Positions 45,282 through 54,368 of a stretch of DNA of 64,000 nt are shown here, piece by piece. This DNA comes from Paeniglutamicibacter sulfureus (lineage in GTDB: Bacteria; Actinomycetota; Actinomycetes; Actinomycetales; Micrococcaceae): positions 1,364,001 through 1,428,000 of the forward strand of contig NZ_BAAAWO010000001.1 in assembly GCF_039535115.1 (NCBI RefSeq). Direction: 5' to 3'. The position numbers and the translations under genes were made by a program. The notes beneath the pieces were generated by a model that searched no databases, had not been told where the DNA came from, and saw only the letters and a list, made by a program, of their open reading frames with translations. Every line of letters starts with the position of its first letter. The first letter of the stretch is position 1.

Positions 45282-45497
45282 ATGCTGCACGTTTACGCAA
45301 CCCTCCAGACCCTCGGCTTCCGCATCAAGAACCGCCTCCAGCGCGACGAAACCGGCGCCACCGCCGTTGAGTACGGCATCATGGTCGGCCTCATCGCAGT
45401 CGTCATCGTCGGGGTCGTTGGATTCCTCGGTGACGACTTGCTGGGCCTGTTCGAGGACGTCAGGACCGGACTCGCCGGCGGCACCCCCACCGTGTAG
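45282..45497 (+). CDS. flp: Flp-type pilin (major Tad pilus subunit)
   Basis: A 71-residue prepilin. The prepilin-peptidase site is ETG-ATAVEYGIMVGLIAVVI, with Gly before the cut and Glu at +5, followed by one hydrophobic helix. The subunit is processed and polymerised into thin adhesive Flp/Tad pili on the cell surface. ATG 45282 has AGGAG at seven bases. It is the first gene of the pilus operon and is followed by a 14-bp hairpin, which would let it be made in excess. No prepilin peptidase (TadV) gene is in the window. Confidence 0.93.
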   Translation: MLHVYATLQTLGFRIKNRLQRDETGATAVEYGIMVGLIAVVIVGVVGFLGDDLLGLFEDVRTGLAGGTPTV

Positions 45498-45519
45498 TCC
45501 TTTCCCAAACAAAAGCTCC

Positions 45520-45551
45520 GTGGTGGCGGGGCGTTCTCGCCCCGCCACCAC
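45520..45551. terminator. Hairpin after flp, probable partial terminator
   Basis: GTGGTGGCGGGGCG (45520-45533) and CGCCCCGCCACCAC (45538-45551), a perfect 14-bp stem with a TTCT loop, lies between flp and tadE. It probably stabilises or limits read-through so that pilin mRNA exceeds assembly mRNA. Confidence 0.8.
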
Positions 45552-45589
45552 AGCATGTTTCATCCACCCAAACCCGGAAGGCCCAGGCC

Positions 45590-45964
45590 ATGACACAGCA
45601 GAACGAACGCGGTTCCGCTGCCGTTGAATTCGCCATTGTCCTTCCCGTCCTTCTCATGCTGGTCATGGGCATCATCGAGTTCGGGCATGCCTACAACGCC
45701 CAACTCACTCTGACCCAGGCCGCCCGCGAGGGCGTCCGGGTCATGGCCATCTCCAATGATCCGGTCAAGGCGCGCTCGGCCACCAAGATGGCCGCCACCT
45801 CCCTGTTCTCCTCGATCACGGATGGAAACGTGGCCATCTCCCCCGCAGCCTGCACGCCCGGCACCCAGGCCAGCGTCACCATCACCTACCCGCTGTCAAC
45901 CATCACCGGCATCGTCTCCCCCATCACGCTCACCGGCAAGGGGGTCATGCGGTGCGGAGGCTAA
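45590..45964 (+). CDS. TadE-like pilus assembly protein
   Basis: A 124-residue pseudopilin-like protein. The N-terminus has GSAAVEFAIVLPVLLMLVMG then IIEFGHAYNAQLTLTQAARE, the TadE motif, followed by a small exported domain with one or two Cys. TadE/TadF-type proteins are minor subunits of the Tad pilus and are processed by the same peptidase. It overlaps the next gene by 13 bases. Confidence 0.9.
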   Translation: MTQQNERGSAAVEFAIVLPVLLMLVMGIIEFGHAYNAQLTLTQAAREGVRVMAISNDPVKARSATKMAATSLFSSITDGNVAISPAACTPGTQASVTITYPLSTITGIVSPITLTGKGVMRCGG

Positions 45965-46980
45965 GGAAATCCCCGGATTCCGAACGGGGAACCGTTAGCG
46001 TCATGACCGCCCTGCTGCTGGTCGCCCTGCTCGGCTTCACCGCCCTCGTGGTGGATGTCGGAATGCTCTATGCCGAAAAGGCCCAGCTGCAAAACGGCGC
46101 GGACGCCGCGGCGCTGGCCGTTGCACAGGAATGCGCGCTCAGCCTGGCCAGCACCAACTGCGCCACCGCCTCTCCGCTGGCCGCAGGCTACGCGAAATCC
46201 AACGCCAACGACGGGCTCAGCAACATCCAGTCCGTCCAGCTGAACAAGAGCGCGGGCACTGTCACCGTGACCACAGGAGCCCAGCAGGCAGGCGGCGAGG
46301 CCAACAATGTCTCGCTGTCCTTCGCCCGCATCCTGGGCTTTGACTCGGCCGAAGTCGGCGCCACCGCCGGAGCCCAATGGGGCAGCCCGGTGGCAGGTCC
46401 CACCGTTTTCCCCGCGGCATTCTCCGTCTGCCAGGTCGAAGGCCACGTCGACGGCGGACTCCAACGCCTGGGGTTGCACGGCGGGTCCTACGCCAACCCG
46501 GGCTGCAACTACGGACCCGCGGGGGCACCTGTCCCCGGCGGCTTTGGCTGGCTGGCCCAGATCCCCGGGCAGTGCGGCGGCTACATCGACCTGCTGATCC
46601 AGGAAGGCGGCAGCGCCCCTGGCAACAGCGAGCCGCCCAACTGCACCTCGGTCCTGAACCGCTGGGCCGCCGAGATCACTGCCGGCGGCCGTCCCACGGT
46701 TCTGCTTCCGGTCTTCAACCTCGCCGTCGGAACCGGCTCCGGGGCCGTCTACAAGATTTCCTCCTTCGCTGCCTTCGAGGTCGCCGGCTGGAAGTTCACC
46801 GGTGGGTCCTCGCTGCCCTCCGTATTCCGCAACACCACCGCCTACGCCGGTTCCCAGGCCTGTACAGGGGACTGCCGCGGCATCATCGGCAAGTTCGTCC
46901 GCTACGTGTCCCTCGACGAGGGACACATCCTGGGACCGGTGAACCGCTATGGTGCCACCGTCGTCCGAATGACCCACTAG
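45952..46980 (+). CDS. TadG-like pilus-associated protein
   Basis: A 342-residue protein with a single N-terminal membrane segment and the Tad-type motif GTVSVMTALLLVALLGFTAL, VVDVGMLYAEKAQLQNGADA, ALAVAQECA. The remaining exported portion has several Cys (CNYGPAGAP, CTSVLNRWAAE, CTGDCRGI) that may form disulfides. GTG 45952 starts within the tadE end. It belongs to the TadE/TadG (putative Flp pilus-assembly) group. Confidence 0.85.
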   Translation: MRRLRKSPDSERGTVSVMTALLLVALLGFTALVVDVGMLYAEKAQLQNGADAAALAVAQECALSLASTNCATASPLAAGYAKSNANDGLSNIQSVQLNKSAGTVTVTTGAQQAGGEANNVSLSFARILGFDSAEVGATAGAQWGSPVAGPTVFPAAFSVCQVEGHVDGGLQRLGLHGGSYANPGCNYGPAGAPVPGGFGWLAQIPGQCGGYIDLLIQEGGSAPGNSEPPNCTSVLNRWAAEITAGGRPTVLLPVFNLAVGTGSGAVYKISSFAAFEVAGWKFTGGSSLPSVFRNTTAYAGSQACTGDCRGIIGKFVRYVSLDEGHILGPVNRYGATVVRMTH

Positions 46981-46989
46981 GAGCTTTTC

Positions 46990-47727
46990 TTGAAATCCCG
47001 ACTTTTGGGCGGTGTTGCCGCCGCCGTCCTCGCGCTGCTCGGCGCCGTCCTTGTCTACTCCTATGCCGCCAACGCCGACGCGCGCGCCATGGCGGAACTG
47101 ACGCCCACCAACGTCTTGGTCGTTCGCCAGGCCGTTCCCGAGGGAACGTCCGTCGCCGACCTCGGCGAATCCCTGGCCCTCGAAGCCAGGCCCGCGGGCA
47201 CAGTGCCCGCCGGGGCGCTAGCCGCCTTGGACAATGTCGCCGGCCAGGTGACGGCCGCGGATCTGGCACCCGGCGAGGTGTTGCTCTCCAGCCGGCTCGT
47301 CGATCCTGCCTCCCTGCAAACACCCGGCACCGTCGCGGTGCCCCAGGGCCTGCAGGAAGTCACCTTCGCCCTGGAGCCGCAGCGGATGGTCGGCGGCAAC
47401 GTCACCGCCGGAAGCACCGTCGGGGTCTTCGTTTCCTTCGACAAGGGGGCGATGAAGGACGACGCAGGTTCCCCGGCCACGGGCCGGGTCTTCCACAAGA
47501 TGCTCGTCACCCGGCTCCAACGGGCAGACGCCGCAGTGGAACCGGCCGAAGGTGCCCAGGCCATGCCCGCCGGCACCATGCTCGTCACCGTCGCGGTGAC
47601 CGACCGCGATGCCTCGAAGCTCATCCACTCCGCCGAATTCGGCCGGATCTGGCTGACCAACGAACCCAAGGATGCCCAACAGGAATCCCGTCCCCAGCCA
47701 GTTCGCCTATCGGAGGTGTACCCGTGA
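46990..47727 (+). CDS. cpaB: RcpC/CpaB-like pilus assembly protein
   Basis: A 245-residue protein with an N-terminal membrane helix (LLGGVAAAVLALLGAVLVYS) and an SAF-type domain (TNVLVVRQAVPEGTSVADLG and the region around DLAPGEVLLSSRLVDP). In Gram-negative systems CpaB/RcpC stabilises the outer-membrane pore; in actinobacteria its role is presumably wall passage. Start TTG 46990 follows AGGAG at seven bases. It overlaps the tadZ/cpaE gene by 4 bases. Confidence 0.85.
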   Translation: MKSRLLGGVAAAVLALLGAVLVYSYAANADARAMAELTPTNVLVVRQAVPEGTSVADLGESLALEARPAGTVPAGALAALDNVAGQVTAADLAPGEVLLSSRLVDPASLQTPGTVAVPQGLQEVTFALEPQRMVGGNVTAGSTVGVFVSFDKGAMKDDAGSPATGRVFHKMLVTRLQRADAAVEPAEGAQAMPAGTMLVTVAVTDRDASKLIHSAEFGRIWLTNEPKDAQQESRPQPVRLSEVYP

Positions 47728-48926
47728 GCCGTTTCGTCCTGATCTCCCCGGATGCCCAGTTTGACCAGCTCGTCCGCGCCGCCGTCGAAGGCGGCCTGCA
47801 CGGTGGAGTGCGCTCCTTCCTGACCACCAGCGTGCCCACCGACCCCCGGCAATTGTTGGAATCCCTGGAACAGGCCCCCGAGGTCCTGGTCCTGGGTCCT
47901 GGCATCCCCGTCGAGGAGGCCCTCCGCCTGGCCACCGTCTTCGATGTCCAGTGCCCGGAAATCAGCGTCGTCCTCGTCGCCGACTACGACCCCGAACTCG
48001 TGGTCCTGGCCATGCGCGCCGGCATCCGCGACGTCCTGGCACCCTCGGCCGACATCGCCCAGGTCGCATCCGTGCTGGACCGCGCCTGCCAGGCGCACTC
48101 GGCACGCAGCCGCCACCACCACCAGCCGGCGAGCGCCGAGCCGCAGGAGAAAAAGGGGCAGGTGATTGGCGTGTTCTCCCCCAAGGGAGGCGTGGGCAAG
48201 ACCACCGTGGCCACCAACCTTGCCGTGGGCCTGGGAAAGATCGCGCCCATGGGCGTCGTCATCGTCGACCTTGACCTGCAATTCGGCGACGTCGCCTCCG
48301 CGTTGTCACTGGATCCCGAGCACACCGTGATGGACGCCGTGTCCGTCTCAGCCAGCCAGGACACCTTGGTCCTCAAGGCCTTCTTGACCGTCCACCCCGC
48401 CGGGCTCTACGCGCTGTGCGCATCGAAGAACCCCGCCGACGCCGACCACGTCACCAGTGGGCACATCGAGCGCCTGCTCGACCAGCTGGCCGGGGAATTC
48501 CAGTACGTCATCGTGGACAGCGCCCCCGGTCTCACCGAGCTCGCCCTCACCGCCATGGAACGCTGCACCGACGCCGTGTGGGTCAGCGGCATGGACGTGC
48601 CCAGCGTGCGCGGCCTGCGCACCGGGCTCGATGTGCTCAAGCAGCTGGAGATCCTCCCCGAAACCCGCCACGTGGTGCTGAACATGGCCGACCCCAAGAC
48701 GGGGCTGACCATCGGCGACATCGAGACCTGGATCGGCGCCCCGGTTGACGTGAGCATCCCCCGCTCGCGGACCGTGGCATTCTCCACGAACCGCGGCATC
48801 CCGGTGCTCCAGGAATCCAAGTCCGACCGCGCGGTCAAGGGCTTCGCCCACCTGACCCGGCGCTTCGATCCGCAATGGCGGGCCCAACCCGCCCGCAAGC
48901 TCCACCGACGGGTGGTTGTCCGATGA
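47724..48926 (+). CDS. cpaE: TadZ/CpaE-like ATPase
   Basis: A 400-residue MinD/ParA-type ATPase fused to an N-terminal receiver-like domain (VLVADYDPELVVLAMRAGIR). The ATPase has a deviant Walker A, FSPKGGVGKTTVATNLAVGL, and Walker B VVIVDLDLQFGDVASALSLD. TadZ/CpaE marks the cell position where the pilus machine is built. GTG 47724 has GGAGG seven bases upstream; the stop overlaps cpaF by ATGA. The His-rich linker SRHHHQ lies between the two domains. Confidence 0.9.
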   Translation: MSRFVLISPDAQFDQLVRAAVEGGLHGGVRSFLTTSVPTDPRQLLESLEQAPEVLVLGPGIPVEEALRLATVFDVQCPEISVVLVADYDPELVVLAMRAGIRDVLAPSADIAQVASVLDRACQAHSARSRHHHQPASAEPQEKKGQVIGVFSPKGGVGKTTVATNLAVGLGKIAPMGVVIVDLDLQFGDVASALSLDPEHTVMDAVSVSASQDTLVLKAFLTVHPAGLYALCASKNPADADHVTSGHIERLLDQLAGEFQYVIVDSAPGLTELALTAMERCTDAVWVSGMDVPSVRGLRTGLDVLKQLEILPETRHVVLNMADPKTGLTIGDIETWIGAPVDVSIPRSRTVAFSTNRGIPVLQESKSDRAVKGFAHLTRRFDPQWRAQPARKLHRRVVVR

Positions 48927-50449
48927 AACTCTCCGAGCGACTCAGCGCCGCGGAAAACGTTGCTCCCTTGAACCGTGCCGTTGGCGCCCGCCAGCCGGCA
49001 ACCCAACGCCTGGACTCCGCCGTGCCCCAGGCGGCTTCCGTCCCCATGCCCGCAGCCAAGACGGTCCTGCACTCGGCCGCGCCCGCTGACATCTACAAGC
49101 CGGCCGTGCAGGCACCGGCCGTCGGTTCGGCGAGCGTGAAGTCCGCGATCTCCCACCCGGTGGATGCCTATGCCGGGCTGAAGCAGCGTGCCGCCAAGGC
49201 ACTGTTCGAACGCATGGGAAGCCGCTTCAACGATTCCACCCTGACCGAGGAGGACCTGCGCGCCAGCGCCCGCGAGGAACTGGTCCAGGTCATCGACGCC
49301 GAAAAGGTCCCGCTCTCCCCCGCCGAACGCTCGCGCCTGATCAACGACGTGGCCAACGACGTGCTGGGCTACGGTCCGCTGCAGCAGTACCTGGAGGACG
49401 AGGACGTCACCGAGATCATGGTCAACCGCATGGACAGGATCTACGTGGAGCGCAAGGGCAAGCTGGTCCTGAGCGACTCGCGCTTCAGCTCCGAGGAGCA
49501 CCTGCGCAAGGTGATCGAGCGCATCGTGGCCAAGGTGGGCCGCCGCATCGACGAGTCCTCCCCGCTGGTCGATGCCCGCCTGGAGGACGGGTCGCGTGTC
49601 AACGCGATCATTCCGCCGCTGGCGGTGGGCGGTTCCTCCCTGACCATCCGAAAGTTCAGCAAGATCCCGCTGACGGTGCAGGACCTGATCCGCTTCGGGA
49701 CGCTGACCCCGGCGATGGCGGAACTGCTCAATGCCTGTGTCAAGGCGAAACTGAACATCATCGTCTCCGGGGGCACCGGCACGGGCAAGACCACCTTGCT
49801 CAACGTGCTGTCCTCCTTCCTGCCCGACACCGATCGCATCGTCACCATCGAGGATGCCGTCGAACTCCAGATCCAGCAGGACCACGTCGTGCGCCTGGAA
49901 AGCCGCCCGCCCAACACGGAAGGTAAAGGCGAAGTGACCATCCGCGAACTGTTGCGCAATTCCCTGCGCATGCGCCCGGACCGGATCGTGGTGGGCGAGG
50001 TCCGCGGCGGCGAATCCCTGGACATGCTCCAGGCCATGAACACCGGCCACGACGGCTCGCTCTCCACGGTGCACTCGAACTCGCCCCGCGACGCCATCGC
50101 CCGCCTGGAGACCCTGGTCCTGATGGCAGGCATGGACCTTCCGTTGCGCGCCATCCGCGAACAGATCGCCTCCGCCGTGCACCTGATCATCCAGATCTCC
50201 CGGCTGCGCGACGGCACGCGGCGCATCACGCACGTGACCGAGGTCCAGGGCATGGAGGGAGATATCGTCACCCTGCAGGATGCCTTCGTCTTCGACTTCG
50301 CCGCCGGCATTGACGATGACGGGCGCTTCCGCGGCACGCCGGTCCCCACCGGCATCCGGCCCACGTTCATGGACAGGTTCCAGGACATGGGCATCCAGGT
50401 TTCGCCCGCCGTCTTTGCCGGCCGGCAACACGCCGTCGCCAACGCCTAG
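48923..50449 (+). CDS. cpaF: CpaF/TadA-type pilus assembly ATPase
   Basis: A 508-residue secretion ATPase that drives pilin polymerisation. It has VNRMDRIYVERKGKL, the Walker A GGTGTGKTTLLNVLSSFL, the Asp box TIEDAVELQIQQDHVV, Walker B RPDRIVVGEVRGGESLDMLQ and His box TGHDGSLSTVHSNSPRDAI. The N-terminal 100 residues are Ala/Pro-rich. ATG 48923 overlaps the previous stop. A complete, normal-length member of the family. Confidence 0.96.
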   Translation: MKLSERLSAAENVAPLNRAVGARQPATQRLDSAVPQAASVPMPAAKTVLHSAAPADIYKPAVQAPAVGSASVKSAISHPVDAYAGLKQRAAKALFERMGSRFNDSTLTEEDLRASAREELVQVIDAEKVPLSPAERSRLINDVANDVLGYGPLQQYLEDEDVTEIMVNRMDRIYVERKGKLVLSDSRFSSEEHLRKVIERIVAKVGRRIDESSPLVDARLEDGSRVNAIIPPLAVGGSSLTIRKFSKIPLTVQDLIRFGTLTPAMAELLNACVKAKLNIIVSGGTGTGKTTLLNVLSSFLPDTDRIVTIEDAVELQIQQDHVVRLESRPPNTEGKGEVTIRELLRNSLRMRPDRIVVGEVRGGESLDMLQAMNTGHDGSLSTVHSNSPRDAIARLETLVLMAGMDLPLRAIREQIASAVHLIIQISRLRDGTRRITHVTEVQGMEGDIVTLQDAFVFDFAAGIDDDGRFRGTPVPTGIRPTFMDRFQDMGIQVSPAVFAGRQHAVANA

Positions 50450-50458
50450 GAGGGCGAG

Positions 50459-51385
50459 ATGGAACTCATGATCGGATTGGCCTTCGTGCTGCTGGCCCTG
50501 GGCCTGGCACTGGGTATCGTGTTTCGGCCGGCACGGGTTGCCGTGGACCGCCGTGCCCCCGTGGACGTCCCACCCACCACCGGGCTTTCCCGGCTTGCCG
50601 GCGGAACCACCGGATTCCTCGAAAACCTGCTCGCCCGGCGCAAGCTGCGGATCTTCAGCAGCGAGGCGCTGGAAAGCGCCGGACTGCGCCTGCGCCAGAG
50701 CGAGTTCCTGGTGCTCATGGCCTCCGCCGCGCTCGTCGCCATGGTGCTGGGCATGCTGCTGGCCGGGCCTTCCCTGGGCGTGCTCTTTTTCCTGCTGGTC
50801 CCGGCGCTAGGGCACCTGCACCTGCAGCGTCGCACCGCCAAGCGCCGCCACGGATTCGGCGAACAATTGGTGGACACCCTGCAACTGCTCTCCGGCAGCC
50901 TGCGTGCGGGGCACAGCATCCTGCGCGCCATGGATGCTGCAGCCCTGGAGTCCCCGGCCCCGACGTCCGAGGAGATGCGGCGCATCGTCTCGGAAACCAG
51001 CCTGGGCAGGGACCTGCTGGCCTCGCTGAACGACACCGCCACCCGGATGCAGAGCGAGGACTTCCGGTGGATCGCCCAGGCCGTGCAAATCAACCGCGAG
51101 GTCGGCGGAAACCTGGCCGAGGTGCTGGACCAGGTCAATGAAACCATCCGCGAACGCAGTGAGATCAAGGGACAGATCGCGTCCCTTGCCGCCGAGGGCA
51201 AGTTCTCGGCCTACATCCTCATGGCCATGCCCGTGGGCATCATTGCCATGCTCATGGTCATCAGCCCCGGCTACATGACCCCGCTGTTCACCCAGCCCCT
51301 GGGCTGGGTGATGATGGGCGCCTCCGTCGTCCTCATGACCGTCGGCGGGCTGTGGATGCGCAAGATCATCGACTTGAAGTTCTGA
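50459..51385 (+). CDS. tadB: TadB-like inner-membrane pilus protein
   Basis: A 308-residue GspF/TadB-type membrane protein: an N-terminal helix, a pair near residues 80-120 (VLMASAALVAMVLGMLLAG), the cytoplasmic T2SF domain with LVDTLQLLSGSLRAGHSILR and AMDAAALESPAPTSEEMRRI, and two C-terminal helices. ATG 50459 follows AGGAGGG. With TadC it forms the platform on which CpaF acts. Confidence 0.93.
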   Translation: MELMIGLAFVLLALGLALGIVFRPARVAVDRRAPVDVPPTTGLSRLAGGTTGFLENLLARRKLRIFSSEALESAGLRLRQSEFLVLMASAALVAMVLGMLLAGPSLGVLFFLLVPALGHLHLQRRTAKRRHGFGEQLVDTLQLLSGSLRAGHSILRAMDAAALESPAPTSEEMRRIVSETSLGRDLLASLNDTATRMQSEDFRWIAQAVQINREVGGNLAEVLDQVNETIRERSEIKGQIASLAAEGKFSAYILMAMPVGIIAMLMVISPGYMTPLFTQPLGWVMMGASVVLMTVGGLWMRKIIDLKF

Positions 51386-51395
51386 GGACCGGAAA

Positions 51396-52277
51396 ATGCC
51401 ACTCATCGTCACCGCCGGCGCGTTGCTGGTCGGCTTCGCCATGCTCTACCTCGGTCTCGCGTTCTTCTCGGTCGACCGCAAGGGCCAGGCCGCCAGCAGG
51501 CAAAACCTGCGCCGCGGCCACGACCCGGAGGAAACCGCTGCCCGGCCGGAGACCGGCCTGCTGGTGCGGATCGGCAGACGCCTGACCCCCGAGGCGTATG
51601 TCCGCCGACTCGACAAGCTGATTTCCCTGGCCGGGCGCCCGACCTCCATGCCACTGGACGGCCTCCTGGCGGTGAAACCCGCACTCGGGTTGGCCGGCGC
51701 GGTCCTGGGGTTCCTTTTCGGCCTGGATCCGCACCCGGTCATGAAGATCATGGGCCTCGCGGTGTTCGTCGCTGCATACTTCATCCCCGACCTGCTGTTG
51801 ATCAGCAACGGGCAGAAACGGCAACAGGAACTGCAGCTTGAACTGCCCAATACGCTCGACCAGATGCTGATCAGTGTTGAGGCCGGCCTCGGATTCGAGG
51901 GTGCCGTGTCTCGGGCCGGTGAAAACGGCCGGGGACCCTTGGCACAGGAATTGATCCGCACCCTACAGGACATGCAGGTCGGCCGTTCCCGCCGGGATGC
52001 GTACACCGCTCTCGCCCAGCGAACCAACGTCCCCGAATTGCGCAGTTTTGTCCAGGCCGTCGTCCAGGCGGATGCCTACGGCATCGCCATCAGCCAGGTC
52101 CTGCGGGTGCAAGCCAAGGTCATGCGCGTCAAGCGGAGGCAACGTGCCGAGGAGAAGGCCATGAAGTTGCCGGTCAAGATCCTGTTCCCGCTCCTGTTTT
52201 TCATCTTTCCCGTTCTCTTCATCGCCATCCTTGGACCGGCGGTGATCAATGCCATCGCAACGTTCAGCGGTCAATGA
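51396..52277 (+). CDS. tadC: TadC-like inner-membrane pilus protein
   Basis: A 293-residue companion of TadB with the T2SF signature LELPNTLDQMLISVEAGLGF and EGAVSRAGENGRGPLAQELI, plus four membrane helices. It starts at ATG 51396, ten bases after the tadB stop, and is the last pilus gene of the operon. RKAEEK-like charged loop VKRRQRAEEKAMKLPVKILF precedes the last helices. Confidence 0.93.
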   Translation: MPLIVTAGALLVGFAMLYLGLAFFSVDRKGQAASRQNLRRGHDPEETAARPETGLLVRIGRRLTPEAYVRRLDKLISLAGRPTSMPLDGLLAVKPALGLAGAVLGFLFGLDPHPVMKIMGLAVFVAAYFIPDLLLISNGQKRQQELQLELPNTLDQMLISVEAGLGFEGAVSRAGENGRGPLAQELIRTLQDMQVGRSRRDAYTALAQRTNVPELRSFVQAVVQADAYGIAISQVLRVQAKVMRVKRRQRAEEKAMKLPVKILFPLLFFIFPVLFIAILGPAVINAIATFSGQ

Positions 52278-52491
52278 CCCCCACGGAAGGAACCTCATGA
52301 CATCTTCACCCCGAGTGGGCCGCGCTAACGCTCCCGCGGGCCAACTGCCATTGGCTCCAACCACTGATCAGGTGGTCTTTAACGGCGTTTACGACGTCTT
52401 GTCCCATTGCCAAACGCAGGATTCACGCAGATTGTCCCGGTTCTCCGGATTTGCCCTTATCTTGCCCAGTCCCAGCGGATATCCTAAGGCA

Positions 52492-52953
52492 ATGCACACT
52501 CCGTCCACCGCCCCGCTCATGGGCCTAACCGACACCATGGCAGGGGTCGCCAGAGAAGACTCGCCAATGTCCACCTTGCCATCACCCAACGGCCAGCCCC
52601 TGGTGGATTTTGCGGTGCTCCGGGAGCTCGAGCAGCAAGTCGACGACCCGTCGATCGTCGTGGACTTCGTCCACGACTTCGTGGATCTGTGGAAATCGCG
52701 TTATGAACGGTTGGCCCAGGCACTGGAGCTCCTGGACCCGGATACTGCGCTGGACGCTTTGATCAGCATCAGGACTGCCGCTGCCATGGCGGGAGCCGTG
52801 CGCCTCGCAGGGGTCGCGCGGGAAATGGGGGAAGCGGTCAAACGCGGCGATGAAGCGGCGGCCGTCGACCTGTTGCCTGGCCTCGAGGTTTGCGGCCAGC
52901 AGACCTTGCTTCAGTTGCAGGAGCATTACCCCAAGCCGAAGGAACAGGGCTAG
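52492..52953 (+). CDS. Hpt-like helical-bundle protein without the phospho-histidine
   Basis: About 150 residues, of which the last 120 resemble an Hpt (histidine phosphotransfer) four-helix bundle: VDFAVLRELEQQVDDPSIVV, DFVHDFVDLWKSRYERLAQA, and LISIRTAAAMAGAVRLAGVA REMGEAVKRGDEAAA. At the place of the phospho-accepting His and LKG motif the protein has SIRTAAAMAGA. It therefore may only bind its partner. The start could be ATG 52492, 52567 or 52297; the region before 52490 looks intergenic. It lies after the pilus operon and converges with an OmpR-type regulator. Confidence 0.7.
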   Translation: MHTPSTAPLMGLTDTMAGVAREDSPMSTLPSPNGQPLVDFAVLRELEQQVDDPSIVVDFVHDFVDLWKSRYERLAQALELLDPDTALDALISIRTAAAMAGAVRLAGVAREMGEAVKRGDEAAAVDLLPGLEVCGQQTLLQLQEHYPKPKEQG

Positions 52954-52960
52954 GGGCGAA

Positions 52961-53731
52961 TCATTCCTCGTCCGGATGGGGTGCCGCCAGGCGGTATCCC
53001 ACTCCGCGCACCGTCAAGAGCCACTGCTGGTGGCGGGCGTTCCCGCCGAGTTTTCGGCGCAGGTTCCCGATATGCACCTCGATGGCGCGTTCATCGACAT
53101 CGCTGACGTATCCGCGTCCGCCGCCGCGTGGCGTCTCACCGCGAACGACCTGGACCAAATCGGATTTCGTCCGAACCGTGCCGATGTTTCTCATGAGGTC
53201 CTGCAGCAGGTCGAACTCGCTTCTGGTCAGTGACAGCTCTGCGTCGGACAGGCGTGCCGTCCGCGCTTCGCTGTCCAGGACCAGCGCACCGTGGTGAAGT
53301 GTTGAACGCTTCCTCACCGGGGTAGGCGCCGCCGGGCTTTGTGTCTCGGGCTCCTGGGTGCCGGCACGCGGACGTCGCAGCATCGCCGCCACGCGGGCAC
53401 GTAATTCCCGGGGACGAAACGGCTTCGTCATGTAATCATCGGCGCCGGCCTGCAAGGCGGTCAGTGTGTCCGCCTCATCGTCCCTGCCCGTCAACATGAT
53501 GACATAGCAGTCGCTGGCCTGGCGGATGCGGCGGAGCACTTCATGGCCGTCGATGTCCGGCAGGCCAATATCCACGGTCACGACGACGGGGTTTTGTTCC
53601 CGGACCAGTGCAACGCCTTCGAGCCCCGTCGTCGCCGCCCTCACCTCGAACCCGGCTTGTTGCAGCACCGCCACCACGAGGTTGCGTAAGTCGGCATCAT
53701 CCTCAATGACCACGACGGTCCCTTGATTCAT
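52961..53731 (-). CDS. OmpR-family response regulator
   Basis: A 256-residue regulator. The receiver domain has VVVIEDDADLRNLVVAVLQQ, the phospho-Asp in VVVTVDIGLPDIDGHEVLRR, Thr in VIMLTGRDDEADT and Lys in DDYMTKPFRPRELRARV. A Pro-rich linker and a winged helix (SLTRSEFDLLQDLMRNIGTV, AIEVHIGNLRRKLGG, LLTVRGVGYRL) follow. ATG 53731 follows GGAGGAAG. No kinase is adjacent. The Hpt-like protein next to it is a plausible partner. Confidence 0.93.
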   Translation of the reverse strand: MNQGTVVVIEDDADLRNLVVAVLQQAGFEVRAATTGLEGVALVREQNPVVVTVDIGLPDIDGHEVLRRIRQASDCYVIMLTGRDDEADTLTALQAGADDYMTKPFRPRELRARVAAMLRRPRAGTQEPETQSPAAPTPVRKRSTLHHGALVLDSEARTARLSDAELSLTRSEFDLLQDLMRNIGTVRTKSDLVQVVRGETPRGGGRGYVSDVDERAIEVHIGNLRRKLGGNARHQQWLLTVRGVGYRLAAPHPDEE

Positions 53732-54062
53732 GGTCCGCTTCCTCCGCCCTTGGTGAATGCTGAATACGAATGACACCTCCCCACGGGCTACCCCCTAAAT
53801 AATTACCAGCCGTTCTGTGAAACTACAAGTGAAATACGTGGTTGGCGGTCACGGCGATCCCCGGGCAATAGGGATTCGTGCCGAATCCCGCGTTCCCGCC
53901 GGCACGGTTGATCGACCGTGCCGACGGGCATGGGGCACCGATGGCCCGCCGACCGGCAAAAGCCTAGGCACCCCTGGGGCCGCGGTCCTAGACTGGCCGG
54001 ACGAAGGCGGTGGGCCGGGGCGTGTGATGTCCGGCCCGACGCCTCCAACTGGAGGAGAACGC
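53732..54062. other. Intergenic region between divergent regulator and acidic-protein genes
   Basis: No gene. It should contain the promoters of the OmpR-type gene and of the two small acidic-protein genes. Confidence 0.5.
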
Positions 54063-54368
54063 ATGACAAACGTGAACCCCGAAAACGCCGAGGACGGAAC
54101 TTCCGGCCTTGATGACGTCATTGATCCGGAAGGCTCTGCCTTGCCGCCATCGTCCCGACGCGGCCATGCCAAGGTCCCGGAGGGCCTGGACGACGATGAC
54201 TTCGCGGCAGCCGAGCAGCAAGAGCGGGTGGCAGCCGGACTGGAGGACTACAACCCGGCAGATGTGCCCCCGGCGGCCGACCCGGTCCCGGCCGGTTCCT
54301 CGGAGGAAGCCGAATACGCCCAACGCGGACTGAACGACACGAGTGAAAAGGAGAATCCACATGGCTGA
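54063..54368 (+). CDS. Acidic hypothetical protein
   Basis: A 101-residue acidic, low-complexity protein (MTNVNPENAEDGTSGLDDVI onward; EGLDDDDFAAAEQQERVAAG, LEDYNPADVPPAADPVPAGS). ATG 54063 follows GGAGGAGA. It overlaps the next small gene by 8 bases. No family is recognised; the paired small acidic proteins resemble desiccation- or stress-response genes of Micrococcaceae. Confidence 0.6.
   Translation: MTNVNPENAEDGTSGLDDVIDPEGSALPPSSRRGHAKVPEGLDDDDFAAAEQQERVAAGLEDYNPADVPPAADPVPAGSSEEAEYAQRGLNDTSEKENPHG

Noticed and set aside
48407..50431. 674-codon minus-strand frame opposite cpaE/cpaF
   Set aside because: Antisense shadow of the pilus ATPase genes with no motifs; the plus-strand genes carry all the catalytic motifs.
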